Positions 23,965 through 34,711 of a DNA stretch of 41,453 nt are shown in pieces. Every line of letters starts with the position of its first letter. The first letter of the stretch is position 1. The DNA is from Myxococcales bacterium (GTDB lineage Bacteria; Myxococcota_A; Polyangia; Haliangiales; Haliangiaceae). Under the pieces are notes generated by a model. That model did no database searches. It saw only the letters and a program-made list of their open reading frames with translations, and had not been told where the DNA came from. The DNA lies in NCBI GenBank assembly GCA_028287115.1, contig JAQBQF010000188.1, forward strand, positions 1 through 41,453. Reading direction: 5' to 3'. The translations under genes and the position numbers were made by a program.

Positions 23965-25272
23965 TCAGGCGCCGTGGCCGACTTCGAGCTCGAGTCGCTG
24001 CGCGGCTTGCAGGAGCTGCTTGCTGTCGTTGAGCGACGGATCTTCGATCACGCGCTCGAGGAGCAGCACCAGGATCCGGCCGATCGACGGCCCGGGCGCC
24101 ATGTCGAGCGCGGTCATCAGATCCTTGCCGGTGATCGCGAGGTCCTTGATCGCGAGCGCGTGACCTTCCGTGATCACGCGGCGCGCTTCCTCGATCAGCG
24201 CCCGGTTAGGTGTGCGGTCGGATTCCCACAGCTCGATCGCGGGCACCCGCTTGTCGCGATCGAGCTCGGAGAGAAGGCGGCGCACCTGCACGGGCGTCCA
24301 CTCGGAACCGCGGCTCGCGTGCACGATCCCGACGAGCTGCGCTGCCAGATCGCACTCGAGGTTAGAGAACTTCAGCGCGCGCAGGATCACGAGCACACGG
24401 TTGACGACCTCGCGATCGAGGTGCAGCGGATCTGCCTCGGGATCCGCCAGTGGCGCGAGCAGCGCGCCGAGCCGCACGCGCGGGATCGCGCGATCGACGC
24501 GGCTTGCCCATTCGCTCGGGTCGTCGATCCGTGCGTCGAGCTCCGGGAGCACGCTCAGCAAGATCGCCGTTCGCTTCGCGATCACGAGGCCGCGCGATGG
24601 CTGTCGCGTCGCGAGCGTCTTGCGGAGCTCGACCGACACGCGCTCGCGCGAGACCTTGGCCAGCGATGGCAGCGCAGCGGCAATGCCCGCTTCGGTCTCC
24701 GGATCGAGGTCGAACTCGAGCTGCGAAGCGAAGCGCATCGCCCGCATCACGCGGAGCCCATCCTCCGTGAACCGCGCAACCGGATCACCGACCGCACGCA
24801 ACCGGCGCCGTGCGATGTCCTCGCGCCCACCGAACGGATCGATCAGCTGATCGTTGATCGGATCGTAGGCGATCGCGTTCACGACGAGATCTCGCCGTTG
24901 CAGATCCTCGACGAGCGGCACGCCGAACCTGACGTGATCGGGACGGCGCGCATCGCTGTACGCTCCTTCGCCGCGAAACGTCGTGACCTCGATCTTCGAC
25001 GCGTCGTCCTTGCCCAGGATCACGAGAACGGTGCCGTGCTCGATGCCCGTCGGAGCGGTTCGCCGAAACAGTGCGATCACCTGGTGCGGCGTCGCGCTGG
25101 TCGCGACGTCCCAGTCGCCTGCCTCGCGGCCGAGCAACGCATCGCGCACCGCGCCGCCCACCGCGACGGCTTGATGTCCCGCCGCGGCGAGCTTCGCGCA
25201 CACCTCGCGCACGGTTGCCGGCACGGCGGCCGCGAGGAGCCGCTTGACCTGATCCTCCGTCGCGTCCGTCAC
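23965..25272 (-). CDS. CCA tRNA nucleotidyltransferase / poly(A) polymerase family
   Basis: 435 residues of the class II nucleotidyltransferase family, which adds CCA to tRNA 3' ends or A tails to RNA. Seen: GHQAVAVGGAVRDALLGREAGDWDVATSATP (the GG and DxD metal motif), KIEVTTFRGEGAYSDARRPDHVRFG, LVEDLQRRDLVVNAIAYDPIND, LIDPFGGREDI, and the head/neck helices FTEDGLRVMRAMRFASQLEFDLDPET. The C-terminal body is in line with CCA enzymes, though CCA and poly(A) enzymes cannot be safely told apart by eye. There is no HD domain. The GTG start lies one nt after the stop of the AAA/TPR gene, so the two form an operon. Confidence 0.92.
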   Translation of the reverse strand: MTDATEDQVKRLLAAAVPATVREVCAKLAAAGHQAVAVGGAVRDALLGREAGDWDVATSATPHQVIALFRRTAPTGIEHGTVLVILGKDDASKIEVTTFRGEGAYSDARRPDHVRFGVPLVEDLQRRDLVVNAIAYDPINDQLIDPFGGREDIARRRLRAVGDPVARFTEDGLRVMRAMRFASQLEFDLDPETEAGIAAALPSLAKVSRERVSVELRKTLATRQPSRGLVIAKRTAILLSVLPELDARIDDPSEWASRVDRAIPRVRLGALLAPLADPEADPLHLDREVVNRVLVILRALKFSNLECDLAAQLVGIVHASRGSEWTPVQVRRLLSELDRDKRVPAIELWESDRTPNRALIEEARRVITEGHALAIKDLAITGKDLMTALDMAPGPSIGRILVLLLERVIEDPSLNDSKQLLQAAQRLELEVGHGA

Positions 25273-25273
25273 G

Positions 25274-27997
<2,724 letters not shown>

Positions 27998-28085
27998 GCT
28001 GAAGCAAGGTTATCAGATCGGCCACGTGCGAGACACGCGCCGCGTCACACCATCGCGAGAGCAGCCGGTGTATCCTTTCACAGGG

Positions 28086-28499
28086 ATGAGCAGCCACTGG
28101 GCATTCGCTGCCTGCTGCGTATTGACGCTGGCCGGCTGCCCGACCGTCGATCTAGGCGATACACCGCCCGACATCGGCCTGTGTAACCCCAAGCGGGGAA
28201 TTGACTACTTTCAGTCGGATGTCTGGCCGAAGTACCTGGCACCGACGGATATGACCAAGAGCTGCACGCGCCTGAGTAGCTGCCACGGTAACGGCGGCAC
28301 GCCGTCGTGGTCGACCCAGACGCCCATCAACTATCCGGCGAACTACCGGATCGCCCAGGGCTACCTGAACTGCGGCAATCCGATGGCGAGCTATCTCCTG
28401 ACCAAGCCCCTTGCGGGTCAGGACGGCCACCAGGGCGGCGACATCTTCCCCGATCTCAACGATCCCGCGGTGCAGACGTTCCTGATGTGGTTCCAATGA
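28086..28499 (+). CDS. Lipoprotein with cytochrome-c-like cysteine motif
   Basis: 137 residues from the ATG at 28086. The lipobox LAGC (lipidated C18) ends a clean signal. The mature part has KSCTRLSSCHGNGG and later SYLLTKPLAGQDGHQGGDIFPDLNDPAVQTFLMWF. This resembles the c-type cytochrome-like modules found in many planctomycete and myxobacterial surface proteins. The Cys pair is spaced CX5CH instead of CXXCH, so covalent haem attachment is uncertain; a disulfide is equally possible. TATCCT (28071-28076) ends 9 nt before the ATG. The stop overlaps the next start (ATGA). It is first in the envelope operon that ends with the DUF3570 gene. Confidence 0.72.
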   Translation: MSSHWAFAACCVLTLAGCPTVDLGDTPPDIGLCNPKRGIDYFQSDVWPKYLAPTDMTKSCTRLSSCHGNGGTPSWSTQTPINYPANYRIAQGYLNCGNPMASYLLTKPLAGQDGHQGGDIFPDLNDPAVQTFLMWFQ

Positions 28500-29272
28500 G
28501 GCACCTCCTCGTCGCGGCCGCGATCGCCGCCGGCGTGCTGCTCGCCCCCACTCCGGCCGAGGCGGACGCGTACGTCCGCGTGCTCGCGCAGAAGTCTCCC
28601 GTGCACAGCGGCCCCTCCAACAGCTACCGCGAGGTCTACGTCGCGCAGCGCAATCAGGTGTTTGCCGTCGTCGAACGCAGCACAAAAGATTACTGGTTCA
28701 AGGTCGAGCTCGACGACGGCACGACGGGCTGGATCCTCGGCGACGTCGTCTATCCGTTCGAGGTGCGCCAGGATGAAGATGGACCGCCCGGCGCGTTCAC
28801 GCGGATGGGTCGTGCGATCAAGGGTGCGATCCTCGGACCGTCTCCGATGCCGTACGCGAACGTCGGGCTGTCGTTCTCCGCGGGCGTCCTCGAGAACGAA
28901 GGCGTGTTTCTCCTCCGTCCGTCGTGGCTCATCGATCAGTACTGGGCGCTCGAAGCGGTCGCCGGCCTGTCGCCTCGCTCGGAGAAGGACGTCTACCTCG
29001 GCGCGATCGGGTTCTTGCTGAGGATGGCGCCCGGCGCGGTGATCGGCCCGTACGCGAACATCAGCCTCGGCGCGGCCCACATCACCCCGAAGGCCGACAA
29101 CTACGTCGACAAGAACGAGACGCTGATGGCGCTCGGCGCGGGCGGTGGGCTCGAGATCACGCTGAAGAAACAGATCACGGTGCGGCTCGACGCGCGCAAC
29201 TGGGCCCTGTTCAACCAAAACCATTCGAACAACGGCCAGGAGTACACCGGTGGCCTGGCGATCTTCTTCTAG
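28496..29272 (+). CDS. Secreted protein with SH3-like domain and outer-membrane beta-barrel
   Basis: 258 residues. The Sec signal peptide ends in AEADA (about residue 25). A bacterial SH3-like domain follows (about 26-95: YVRVLAQKSPVHSGPSNSYREVYVAQRNQVFAVVER, GTTGWILGDVV). The C-terminal part (about 115-258) alternates Gly-rich and aromatic beta-strands and ends in FF (TGGLAIFF), a pattern of BAM-inserted barrels of eight strands. SH3-like domains often bind peptidoglycan, so the protein could link the outer membrane to the wall. The ATG overlaps the lipoprotein stop. An AGGAGG SD for the next gene straddles its stop codon. Confidence 0.8.
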   Translation: MRHLLVAAAIAAGVLLAPTPAEADAYVRVLAQKSPVHSGPSNSYREVYVAQRNQVFAVVERSTKDYWFKVELDDGTTGWILGDVVYPFEVRQDEDGPPGAFTRMGRAIKGAILGPSPMPYANVGLSFSAGVLENEGVFLLRPSWLIDQYWALEAVAGLSPRSEKDVYLGAIGFLLRMAPGAVIGPYANISLGAAHITPKADNYVDKNETLMALGAGGGLEITLKKQITVRLDARNWALFNQNHSNNGQEYTGGLAIFF

Positions 29273-29281
29273 GAGGACCTG

Positions 29282-29506
29282 ATGCGGATCCTGATCGTGA
29301 TCGTGCTCGCGGCTATCGTCGCTTCCGGCGTCGCCGGTTGTGGGCGCCAGGCCGTGCGCGCCGCGGAGAAAGAGTTCCTCGCCGACCAGGTGATGGTGTT
29401 CGATAACGATCCCCAGGAGACCGCGGCGGACGATCACATCCTCACGAACCGCGAAGGCGCCGCCGGTGGCCACGGTGCCGGTGGCGGAGGTTGCGGTTGC
29501 AACTAG
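29282..29506 (+). CDS. DUF4266 small lipoprotein ending in GGGGCGCN
   Basis: 74 residues. The signal has lipobox GVAGC (acylated C20). The short mature part contains ADQVMVFDNDP, HILTNREGAAGGHGAGGGGCGCN. The REGAxGGxGxGGGGCGCN end is the diagnostic of DUF4266 lipoproteins. These are nearly always beside a DUF3570 outer-membrane protein, as here. The C-terminal GCGC may bind a metal or form a thioether/disulfide; this has not been shown. The start has a good SD (AGGAGG, about 6 nt). The last codons carry the SD for the following gene. Confidence 0.9.
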   Translation: MRILIVIVLAAIVASGVAGCGRQAVRAAEKEFLADQVMVFDNDPQETAADDHILTNREGAAGGHGAGGGGCGCN

Positions 29507-30756
29507 CGCGCATCATCGGCTCGCTGCTCGCGGTGGCTGCGCTCGGCCACGTCGCGCACGCCGACGATCGCGCCGAGGTCTCGACGTCGCTGTTCGAAGA
29601 GAAGCGCGATGGCACCAAGGGCGGCCTCACCGTCGTCCATCCGCAAGCGGATTTCGGCGTCGACATCGGCCGCTACGTCACGTTCGACGCGGGATATGCC
29701 GCCGATGCCGTGACCGGTGCGACCGCGACGGTCTATCAGGTCGACGCGGTGTCCTCGGCGACGAGCTTCTCCGATCTGCGTCACGAAGGCACGCTCGCGC
29801 TCGGCTTCAAAGGGCGTCGCTCGCAGCTCACGTTCTCGTCGACGGTCGGCACGGAGCGCGATTACCTGTCGCGACAATTCGGCGGCGCTGCATCGATCGA
29901 TCTGCCCGGCCGCAACACGACCGTCGCGCTCGCGTACAGCCACAGCTTCGACGAGGTCTGCGACAAGGACAACGGCGACGCGATGCCGCTCGAGCGCAAG
30001 GCCCTGACCGGCGCCGATCCGTGCGACAAGACGGCCGGCCTGTTCGGGAAAGATCATGCGGGGGCGACCGTATGGCACCGACTCTCGATCGATACGGCGC
30101 AGACGACGCTGACCCAGAACTTGTCGCCGACGCTGAATCTCCAAATCGCCGCGTACGGTCAGATCCTCAACGGATTTCAATCGAACCCATATCGCCGGGT
30201 CAAGGTCGGGCAGAACTCGCCGCAAGAGCACATCCCGAACGAGCGTGCGCGGTGGTCGCTGACCGCCCGGGTCAATCGGTTCCTGCCGAAGCTCCACGCC
30301 GCCGTGCATTTCGGCGCGCGGTTCTACGATGACACGTGGCGCGTGGTCGGCGGCGATGTCGAGCTCGCGTACTCGCAGTACATCGGCAACAGCCTGCTGC
30401 TCAAGATTCACGCGCGCGTCTATCAACAGACCGCGGCGAACTTCTTCAGAGATGCGTTCTTCTATCAGACGCTCGAGACCGCCGGCGAGTACTACACCGG
30501 CGACCGCGAGCTCTCGCCGGTCCGCAATGCGGTGTTCGGGGCGAAGCTCACGATGATCTCCCTCGGCGGGGACAAGCCCGTGTGGGGCCTGTTCGACAAG
30601 CTGCAGTTCAACCTCAAGGGCGAGGTTCTCTTGATCGACAACCTCGCCGCGGACAGTAAGGCCGACAACACGGCGGGCATCGGTCAGCAGTTCTTGTACG
30701 GAAACAGCCTGATCGACGCGATCGTGATCCAGCTCGGCCTCCTCGGAAACTACTAG
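29497..30756 (+). CDS. DUF3570 outer-membrane beta-barrel protein
   Basis: 419 residues from the TTG at 29497; TTG 29491 would add two. The 29497 start is chosen because GGAGG (29486-29490), inside the Gly-Gly codons of the DUF4266 gene, lies 6 nt upstream. A Sec signal ends in AHA. The mature protein is a large barrel of about 16-20 strands with alternating residues, a His-containing HPQADFGVDIGRYVTFDAGY and QIAAYGQILNGFQSNPYRRV segments, and an aromatic C-terminal end (LGLLGNY) suited to BAM. This matches DUF3570, whose cargo is unknown. In other genomes the pair travels with ApbE and thioredoxin-like genes; none are in this window. Confidence 0.88.
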   Translation: MQLARIIGSLLAVAALGHVAHADDRAEVSTSLFEEKRDGTKGGLTVVHPQADFGVDIGRYVTFDAGYAADAVTGATATVYQVDAVSSATSFSDLRHEGTLALGFKGRRSQLTFSSTVGTERDYLSRQFGGAASIDLPGRNTTVALAYSHSFDEVCDKDNGDAMPLERKALTGADPCDKTAGLFGKDHAGATVWHRLSIDTAQTTLTQNLSPTLNLQIAAYGQILNGFQSNPYRRVKVGQNSPQEHIPNERARWSLTARVNRFLPKLHAAVHFGARFYDDTWRVVGGDVELAYSQYIGNSLLLKIHARVYQQTAANFFRDAFFYQTLETAGEYYTGDRELSPVRNAVFGAKLTMISLGGDKPVWGLFDKLQFNLKGEVLLIDNLAADSKADNTAGIGQQFLYGNSLIDAIVIQLGLLGNY

Positions 30757-30763
30757 GCGAAAA

Positions 30764-30778
30764 GTCCGCCTTACGGAC
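30764..30778. other. Short hairpin GTCCG-CCTTA-CGGAC
   Basis: Perfect 5-bp stem with a 5-nt loop eight bases after the DUF3570 stop, with no U tract. It may be a weak end of transcription or an mRNA 3' protecting structure. Confidence 0.35.
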
Positions 30779-30787
30779 GACCCCTGA

Positions 30788-30800
30788 TATACTCCTCGCC
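30788..30800 (+). promoter_or_regulatory. -10 box TATACT, leaderless start of 30801-32078
   Basis: TATACT (30788-30793), preceded by TGA, is followed by 7 nt and the GTG at 30801. It is the closest to the TATAAT consensus among the leaderless heads. Confidence 0.6.
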
Positions 30801-32078
30801 GTGTACCGCTACGGGGATGGGACGCCCTTTCCGCTCGATGAGAACTTCATCGACACACTGACGTCCGCGGTCGAGACGTGCACGGCCGCATTCATGCCGC
30901 TCACGGAGCTCGATGCACGGCGCGAACGCGCGAAAGCCGGCCGCCTAGAATCCGAGAAAGAGCTCGGAAGGCTGACCGAGTTCGAGAAGAACCTGACGAA
31001 CACCCTGACGCCGTACATGGCAGCGGATCGCAAGGCGCAGCAGACACAAGCGATCGCGCAGAAGACCTTGGCGGCGGCCAAGCAAGCGATCCAGATGGCG
31101 CGCACGCAAACCGAAGGGCGACTAAATTCTCTCGAGGCGCAGGCCTCCGCGCGCACCGCGTCCGACGCCGTGCTCCACGCGTTGCGGCCGTTCTTCGACG
31201 CGCACCAGCTTCCCAATGCGAAGTGGATCATGTCGTGGGATGTCCGTGGGGCCGACCCGCATGCCGACGCGATCGCGACCTCGGGCCGGCTCTCCGCATC
31301 CTTCACGCTCGCCGTCGATGCGTTTCGCCAGCCGATTCGCGTCGACACGCTCGCCGAGGCCGTGATCGTTCACATGATGAAGAAGGGCCTGCTCGGCAAA
31401 GCCAAGCCTGCGCCCGTCGAGCTCGGCAAGTACGTGATGGTCGCGTACGAGCGCACCGCGAACGAGCACGTCGTGACATTGCGCGAGAATCCGAACAAGG
31501 TCTCGCAGGGCCTTCGGTTCGCGGTCAACGAGGCCGGGGCAACCTGGCAGTCGATCAACCCACAAGGTGACGCCGAGACCGAAGCGAATCCACTCGATAT
31601 CGAGGACGTCGACGGAGTCCGCCGGCTGGCCGAAGCCGCAAACAAGGCGCTCAAAGATCTGATGTCGCACCGCGCGCTCGTCGACCTGACCCTCGCGGGT
31701 AAGCCGCTCAACGAGCTGCCAGAGCCTCGCGTCGTGCCGATGGAAGTGCTGACCCAGCTCACGCCGCTCGCGCGCACGATCCGCGAGCGCAGCCGGATGT
31801 CGGGCGAGCTGATCCTGAAGCGCGATCTAGCCGGTGGGCGTCGCGAGGAGCTGTTCGTTCCGCGCTCGCAGCTCGCGCAGCAGTATCAGCGGCTGCCGCA
31901 GGAGTATCGGATTCCGTTCGAGGAGATGGGCATCACGAGCGAGGACACGCAGCCGGCGATCCAGCTTCCGGCGCACATGCGTCCGCCCGCGAAGGCGGCA
32001 CCGCCTCCCCCGCCGGGATCATCCGGCCCCAAGACGCAGTCCGACGAGCCAACGATTCAGATCAAAGACGACGACTAG
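30801..32078 (+). CDS. Conserved-looking coiled-coil protein of unknown function
   Basis: 425 residues, GTG start. It opens MYRYGDGTPFPLDENFIDTLTSAVE, a distinctive motif suggesting a defined family. A long charged helix (about 35-120, rich in Arg/Lys/Glu/Gln/Ala) looks like a coiled coil. A mixed alpha/beta middle follows (ALRPFFDAHQLPNAKWIMSWD, LSASFTLAVDAFRQP), then helices and a Pro-rich tail ending QIKDDD. There is no signal peptide or membrane segment. I recognise no family. The stop overlaps the holA stop (CTAG). Confidence 0.75.
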   Translation: MYRYGDGTPFPLDENFIDTLTSAVETCTAAFMPLTELDARRERAKAGRLESEKELGRLTEFEKNLTNTLTPYMAADRKAQQTQAIAQKTLAAAKQAIQMARTQTEGRLNSLEAQASARTASDAVLHALRPFFDAHQLPNAKWIMSWDVRGADPHADAIATSGRLSASFTLAVDAFRQPIRVDTLAEAVIVHMMKKGLLGKAKPAPVELGKYVMVAYERTANEHVVTLRENPNKVSQGLRFAVNEAGATWQSINPQGDAETEANPLDIEDVDGVRRLAEAANKALKDLMSHRALVDLTLAGKPLNELPEPRVVPMEVLTQLTPLARTIRERSRMSGELILKRDLAGGRREELFVPRSQLAQQYQRLPQEYRIPFEEMGITSEDTQPAIQLPAHMRPPAKAAPPPPPGSSGPKTQSDEPTIQIKDDD

Positions 32079-33106
32079 CGCGCCGCGAGCCGCACGATTC
32101 CGTCGACGACTTGCTCGAGGATCACGCGCTCGCCGAGCTCGCGACCGAGCGTCTTCATCTGAGGACCGGTCCACGGGCTCGTCTGTCCCGTCAGCGTGAT
32201 GTCGCCTTTGAGCGCGCGATCCGCCGTCGCGAGCCGCTGCGTCGCACGCGCGAGCGCACCCGGCGAGAACTTGTTGGCCTGCGCGATCAGCTTGTCGACG
32301 ATGAACGGCGGAACGCCGATCCGCGACGGGAGCTCCTGCTTGGGCACGCCCTGCTTGCGCATCGCATGCAAGAGCGCCATCTGGCGGACATGGCGCGCGA
32401 GCATCACCACGACGCCGACCGCGCTCTCGCGCTGATCGCAGAGCGACGCAACGGCCGCGAGCGCGCGCGCGCGATCGCCCGAGCCGATCGCATCCGTCAG
32501 CTCGAACACGGAGCGTTCGCGCGTGTCGGCGATCAGATCATCGACGTCGTCGGACGTCACCGGGCGATCACCGGCATAGAGCCCGAGTTGCTCGACGGCG
32601 AGCGACAGCCGCGAGAGATCGTCCCCGACCGCGTCGACGAGCCGGCTGACCGCTGCCGCGTCGATCTTGACGCCCTTGGCCTGCGCCTCGGCTCGGACCC
32701 ACGGGGCGATTTGACGCGGCGCCTCGAGCGCGTGGATGAAGCCCTTTTTCGAGAGTGCCGCGAACAGCTTGAGGCGCTTGTCGATCTTCGAAGCGACGCC
32801 GACGATCACGGTCGAAGGATTCGGCTTCGCGAGATATTCGATCAGCGGCTCGGCCTCGTCCGCCGCCATCAGCGCGAGGTCGCGCACGAACACCATGCGG
32901 CGCTCGGCCATCATCGGGAGCGTCTGGGCGAGCGCAACGATCCGCGTACCGGTCGGCTTGCCTTCGACGACGTCGTAGTTGAAGCCGCGCGCTGCGGGAG
33001 GGACCGCGGCATCGCGAATCGCCGCGATCGCGCGCTCGATCAGGACCGGATGCTCCGAGTGCAGCACGTAGACCGGATCGAGTCCGTCTGCGACCAAGTC
33101 ATCCAC
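32075..33106 (-). CDS. holA: DNA polymerase III clamp-loader subunit delta
   Basis: 343 residues, normal length. Delta opens the beta ring during clamp loading. Features: VYVLHSEHPVLIERAIAAIRD near the start in place of the AAA+ P-loop, FNYDVVEGKPTG, LPMMAERRMVFVRD (beta-clamp-contacting region), PSTVIVGVASKIDKRLKLFAAL, and the collar helices ARHVRQMALLHAMRKQGVPKQELPSRIGVPPFIVDKLIAQANKF. No Walker A, as in all delta subunits. The GTG start has TAGGTT 6 nt upstream and no SD. The gene is divergent from tldD across 39 bp and convergent, with overlapping stop codons, with the coiled-coil gene. Confidence 0.93.
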   Translation of the reverse strand: MDDLVADGLDPVYVLHSEHPVLIERAIAAIRDAAVPPAARGFNYDVVEGKPTGTRIVALAQTLPMMAERRMVFVRDLALMAADEAEPLIEYLAKPNPSTVIVGVASKIDKRLKLFAALSKKGFIHALEAPRQIAPWVRAEAQAKGVKIDAAAVSRLVDAVGDDLSRLSLAVEQLGLYAGDRPVTSDDVDDLIADTRERSVFELTDAIGSGDRARALAAVASLCDQRESAVGVVVMLARHVRQMALLHAMRKQGVPKQELPSRIGVPPFIVDKLIAQANKFSPGALARATQRLATADRALKGDITLTGQTSPWTGPQMKTLGRELGERVILEQVVDGIVRLAAR

Positions 33107-33118
33107 CGGCAGAACCTA
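33107..33118 (-). promoter_or_regulatory. -10 box TAGGTT, leaderless start of holA
   Basis: On the minus strand TAGGTT (33118 to 33113) is followed by CTGCCG (6 nt) and the GTG at 33106. Confidence 0.55.
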
Positions 33119-33132
33119 GCACGAGGCAATGA

Positions 33133-33145
33133 TAACGTTGCCGCC
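33133..33145 (+). promoter_or_regulatory. -10 box TAACGT, leaderless start of tldD
   Basis: TAACGT (33133-33138) is followed by 7 nt and the ATG at 33146. There is no SD. It faces the holA box 15 bp away. Confidence 0.5.
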
Positions 33146-34711
33146 ATGACGCTCAGCAGGCGATCGTTCCTCGTCGGTAGCTCCGCGGGCACGCTGGCCG
33201 CACTCGCAGGGCCACGCTTGGTGGCGGCGCGCGGATTGCTCACCGATCCGGCGATCGACGACATCATCAAGCGCGCACTCGGCGCGGCGACCAAGGCCGG
33301 TGCGACGTATGCCGACGTCCGCCTCGTGCGACATCGCCGCGAAGGTGTGTCGACGCGAGAGGACAAGATCGAGCGCGTGTCGTCGAGCGAGGAATACGGT
33401 CTCGGCGTTCGCGTGATCGCGTCGGACGCCTGGGGGTTTGCGGCGACGCCGATCGTCACCGCTGCCGAGGCCGAACGCATCGCGCGCGTCGCGGTCGAGA
33501 TCGCGAAGGCCAACGGCCCGCTCCTCAAGCGACCGGTCGATCTCGGACCCGCGGTGGCGAACGTCGATGTCTGGCAGACCCCGCTGACGAAGGATCCGTT
33601 CAAGATCTCAATCGAGGACAAGGCGGAGTTGCTGCTCTCGGTCAGCCGCGAGGCGCTCAAGGTCCCCGGCGTGAAGTTCGTGAACGCGTGGTATGCGGGG
33701 CAAGCCGAGTGGAAGGTGTTCGCGTCGACGGAGGGCGCATATCTCGAGCAAGAGCTCGTGCGCGTCGGACCCGGCTACTCGGTCACCGCGGTCGATGACA
33801 AGCGCGGGGAGTTCGAGTCGCGCGCGCACACGATCGCGCCCAAGCAGGCCGGCTGGGAATACATCGAAGCCGCGCCGCTGCTGGCCGATGCTCGCCGGAT
33901 CGGCGAGGAAGCCGTCGAGAAGCTGCATGCGCCGTCGGTGGAGGCACGCCGCCGTGACCTCGTGCTCGATCCTTCGAACCTGTGGCTGACGATCCACGAA
34001 TCGATCGGTCACTCGACCGAGCTCGATCGCGCGCTCGGCTACGAGGCGAACTTCGCGGGCACGTCGTTCGCGACACCCGACAAGCGCGGCAAGCTCCAGA
34101 TCGGGGCGCCGCACCTGACGTTCTATGCCGACAAGACGACGCCCGGCGGGCTCGCCACCTGCGGCTACGACGACGATGGCGTCGCGACCCAGCGCTGGAA
34201 CCTCGTCGAGAACGGGCGCTTCGTCGATTACCAGACGACGCGCGAGCAGGCGAAATGGATCGGCGAGCCGGCCTCGCGCGGCACGAGCTACGCCGATAGC
34301 TACGCGTCGTTCCCGTTCCAGCGGATGCCCAACGTCTCGCTCGCGCCCGGCGCGAAGGAACGCTCGATCGAGGATCTGATCGCGGCCACGAACGACGGCG
34401 TGCTGATCATCGGCAACGGATCGTGGTCGATCGATCATCAGCGCCTCAACTTCCAGTTCGGGGGGCAGGCGTTCTGGGAGATCAAGAAGGGCAAGAAGAC
34501 GCGGATGCTCCGCGACGTCGCGTATCAAGCGAATACGATCGAGTTCTGGACAGCGTGCGACCAGATCGGCGGACCGGCGTCCTGGGCGCTCAACGGGACG
34601 ATGTCGGACGGCAAAGGTGAGCCGATGCAGACCAACGCGGTCAGCCATGGCTGTCCACCGGCGAGGTTCCGCAACGTCAACATCCTCAACACGAGCCGGA
34701 GGACCGCGTGA
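33146..34711 (+). CDS. tldD: TldD-type metalloprotease subunit with Tat signal
   Basis: 521 residues. The start MTLSRRSFLVGSSAG has the twin-arginine motif SRRSFLV followed by an Ala/Gly-rich h-region and AAARG-like end, so export in folded form is expected. The body is TldD: GATYADVRLVRHRREGVSTREDKIERV, the zinc motif H284-E285-SIG-H289 in LTIHESIGHSTELDRAL, YEANFAGTSFATPDKRG and GTSYADSYASFPF. E. coli TldD works with TldE in the cytosol to trim unfolded peptides, including microcin B17. Here the catalytic subunit should act outside the cytoplasm. The ATG is leaderless. It is coupled by GTGA to tldE. Confidence 0.9.
   Translation: MTLSRRSFLVGSSAGTLAALAGPRLVAARGLLTDPAIDDIIKRALGAATKAGATYADVRLVRHRREGVSTREDKIERVSSSEEYGLGVRVIASDAWGFAATPIVTAAEAERIARVAVEIAKANGPLLKRPVDLGPAVANVDVWQTPLTKDPFKISIEDKAELLLSVSREALKVPGVKFVNAWYAGQAEWKVFASTEGAYLEQELVRVGPGYSVTAVDDKRGEFESRAHTIAPKQAGWEYIEAAPLLADARRIGEEAVEKLHAPSVEARRRDLVLDPSNLWLTIHESIGHSTELDRALGYEANFAGTSFATPDKRGKLQIGAPHLTFYADKTTPGGLATCGYDDDGVATQRWNLVENGRFVDYQTTREQAKWIGEPASRGTSYADSYASFPFQRMPNVSLAPGAKERSIEDLIAATNDGVLIIGNGSWSIDHQRLNFQFGGQAFWEIKKGKKTRMLRDVAYQANTIEFWTACDQIGGPASWALNGTMSDGKGEPMQTNAVSHGCPPARFRNVNILNTSRRTA

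Noticed and set aside
32111..33145. The upstream extension of the tldD frame, making an 866-codon protein
   Set aside because: The extension is antisense to holA; the Tat signal and -10 box mark the true ATG at 33146.
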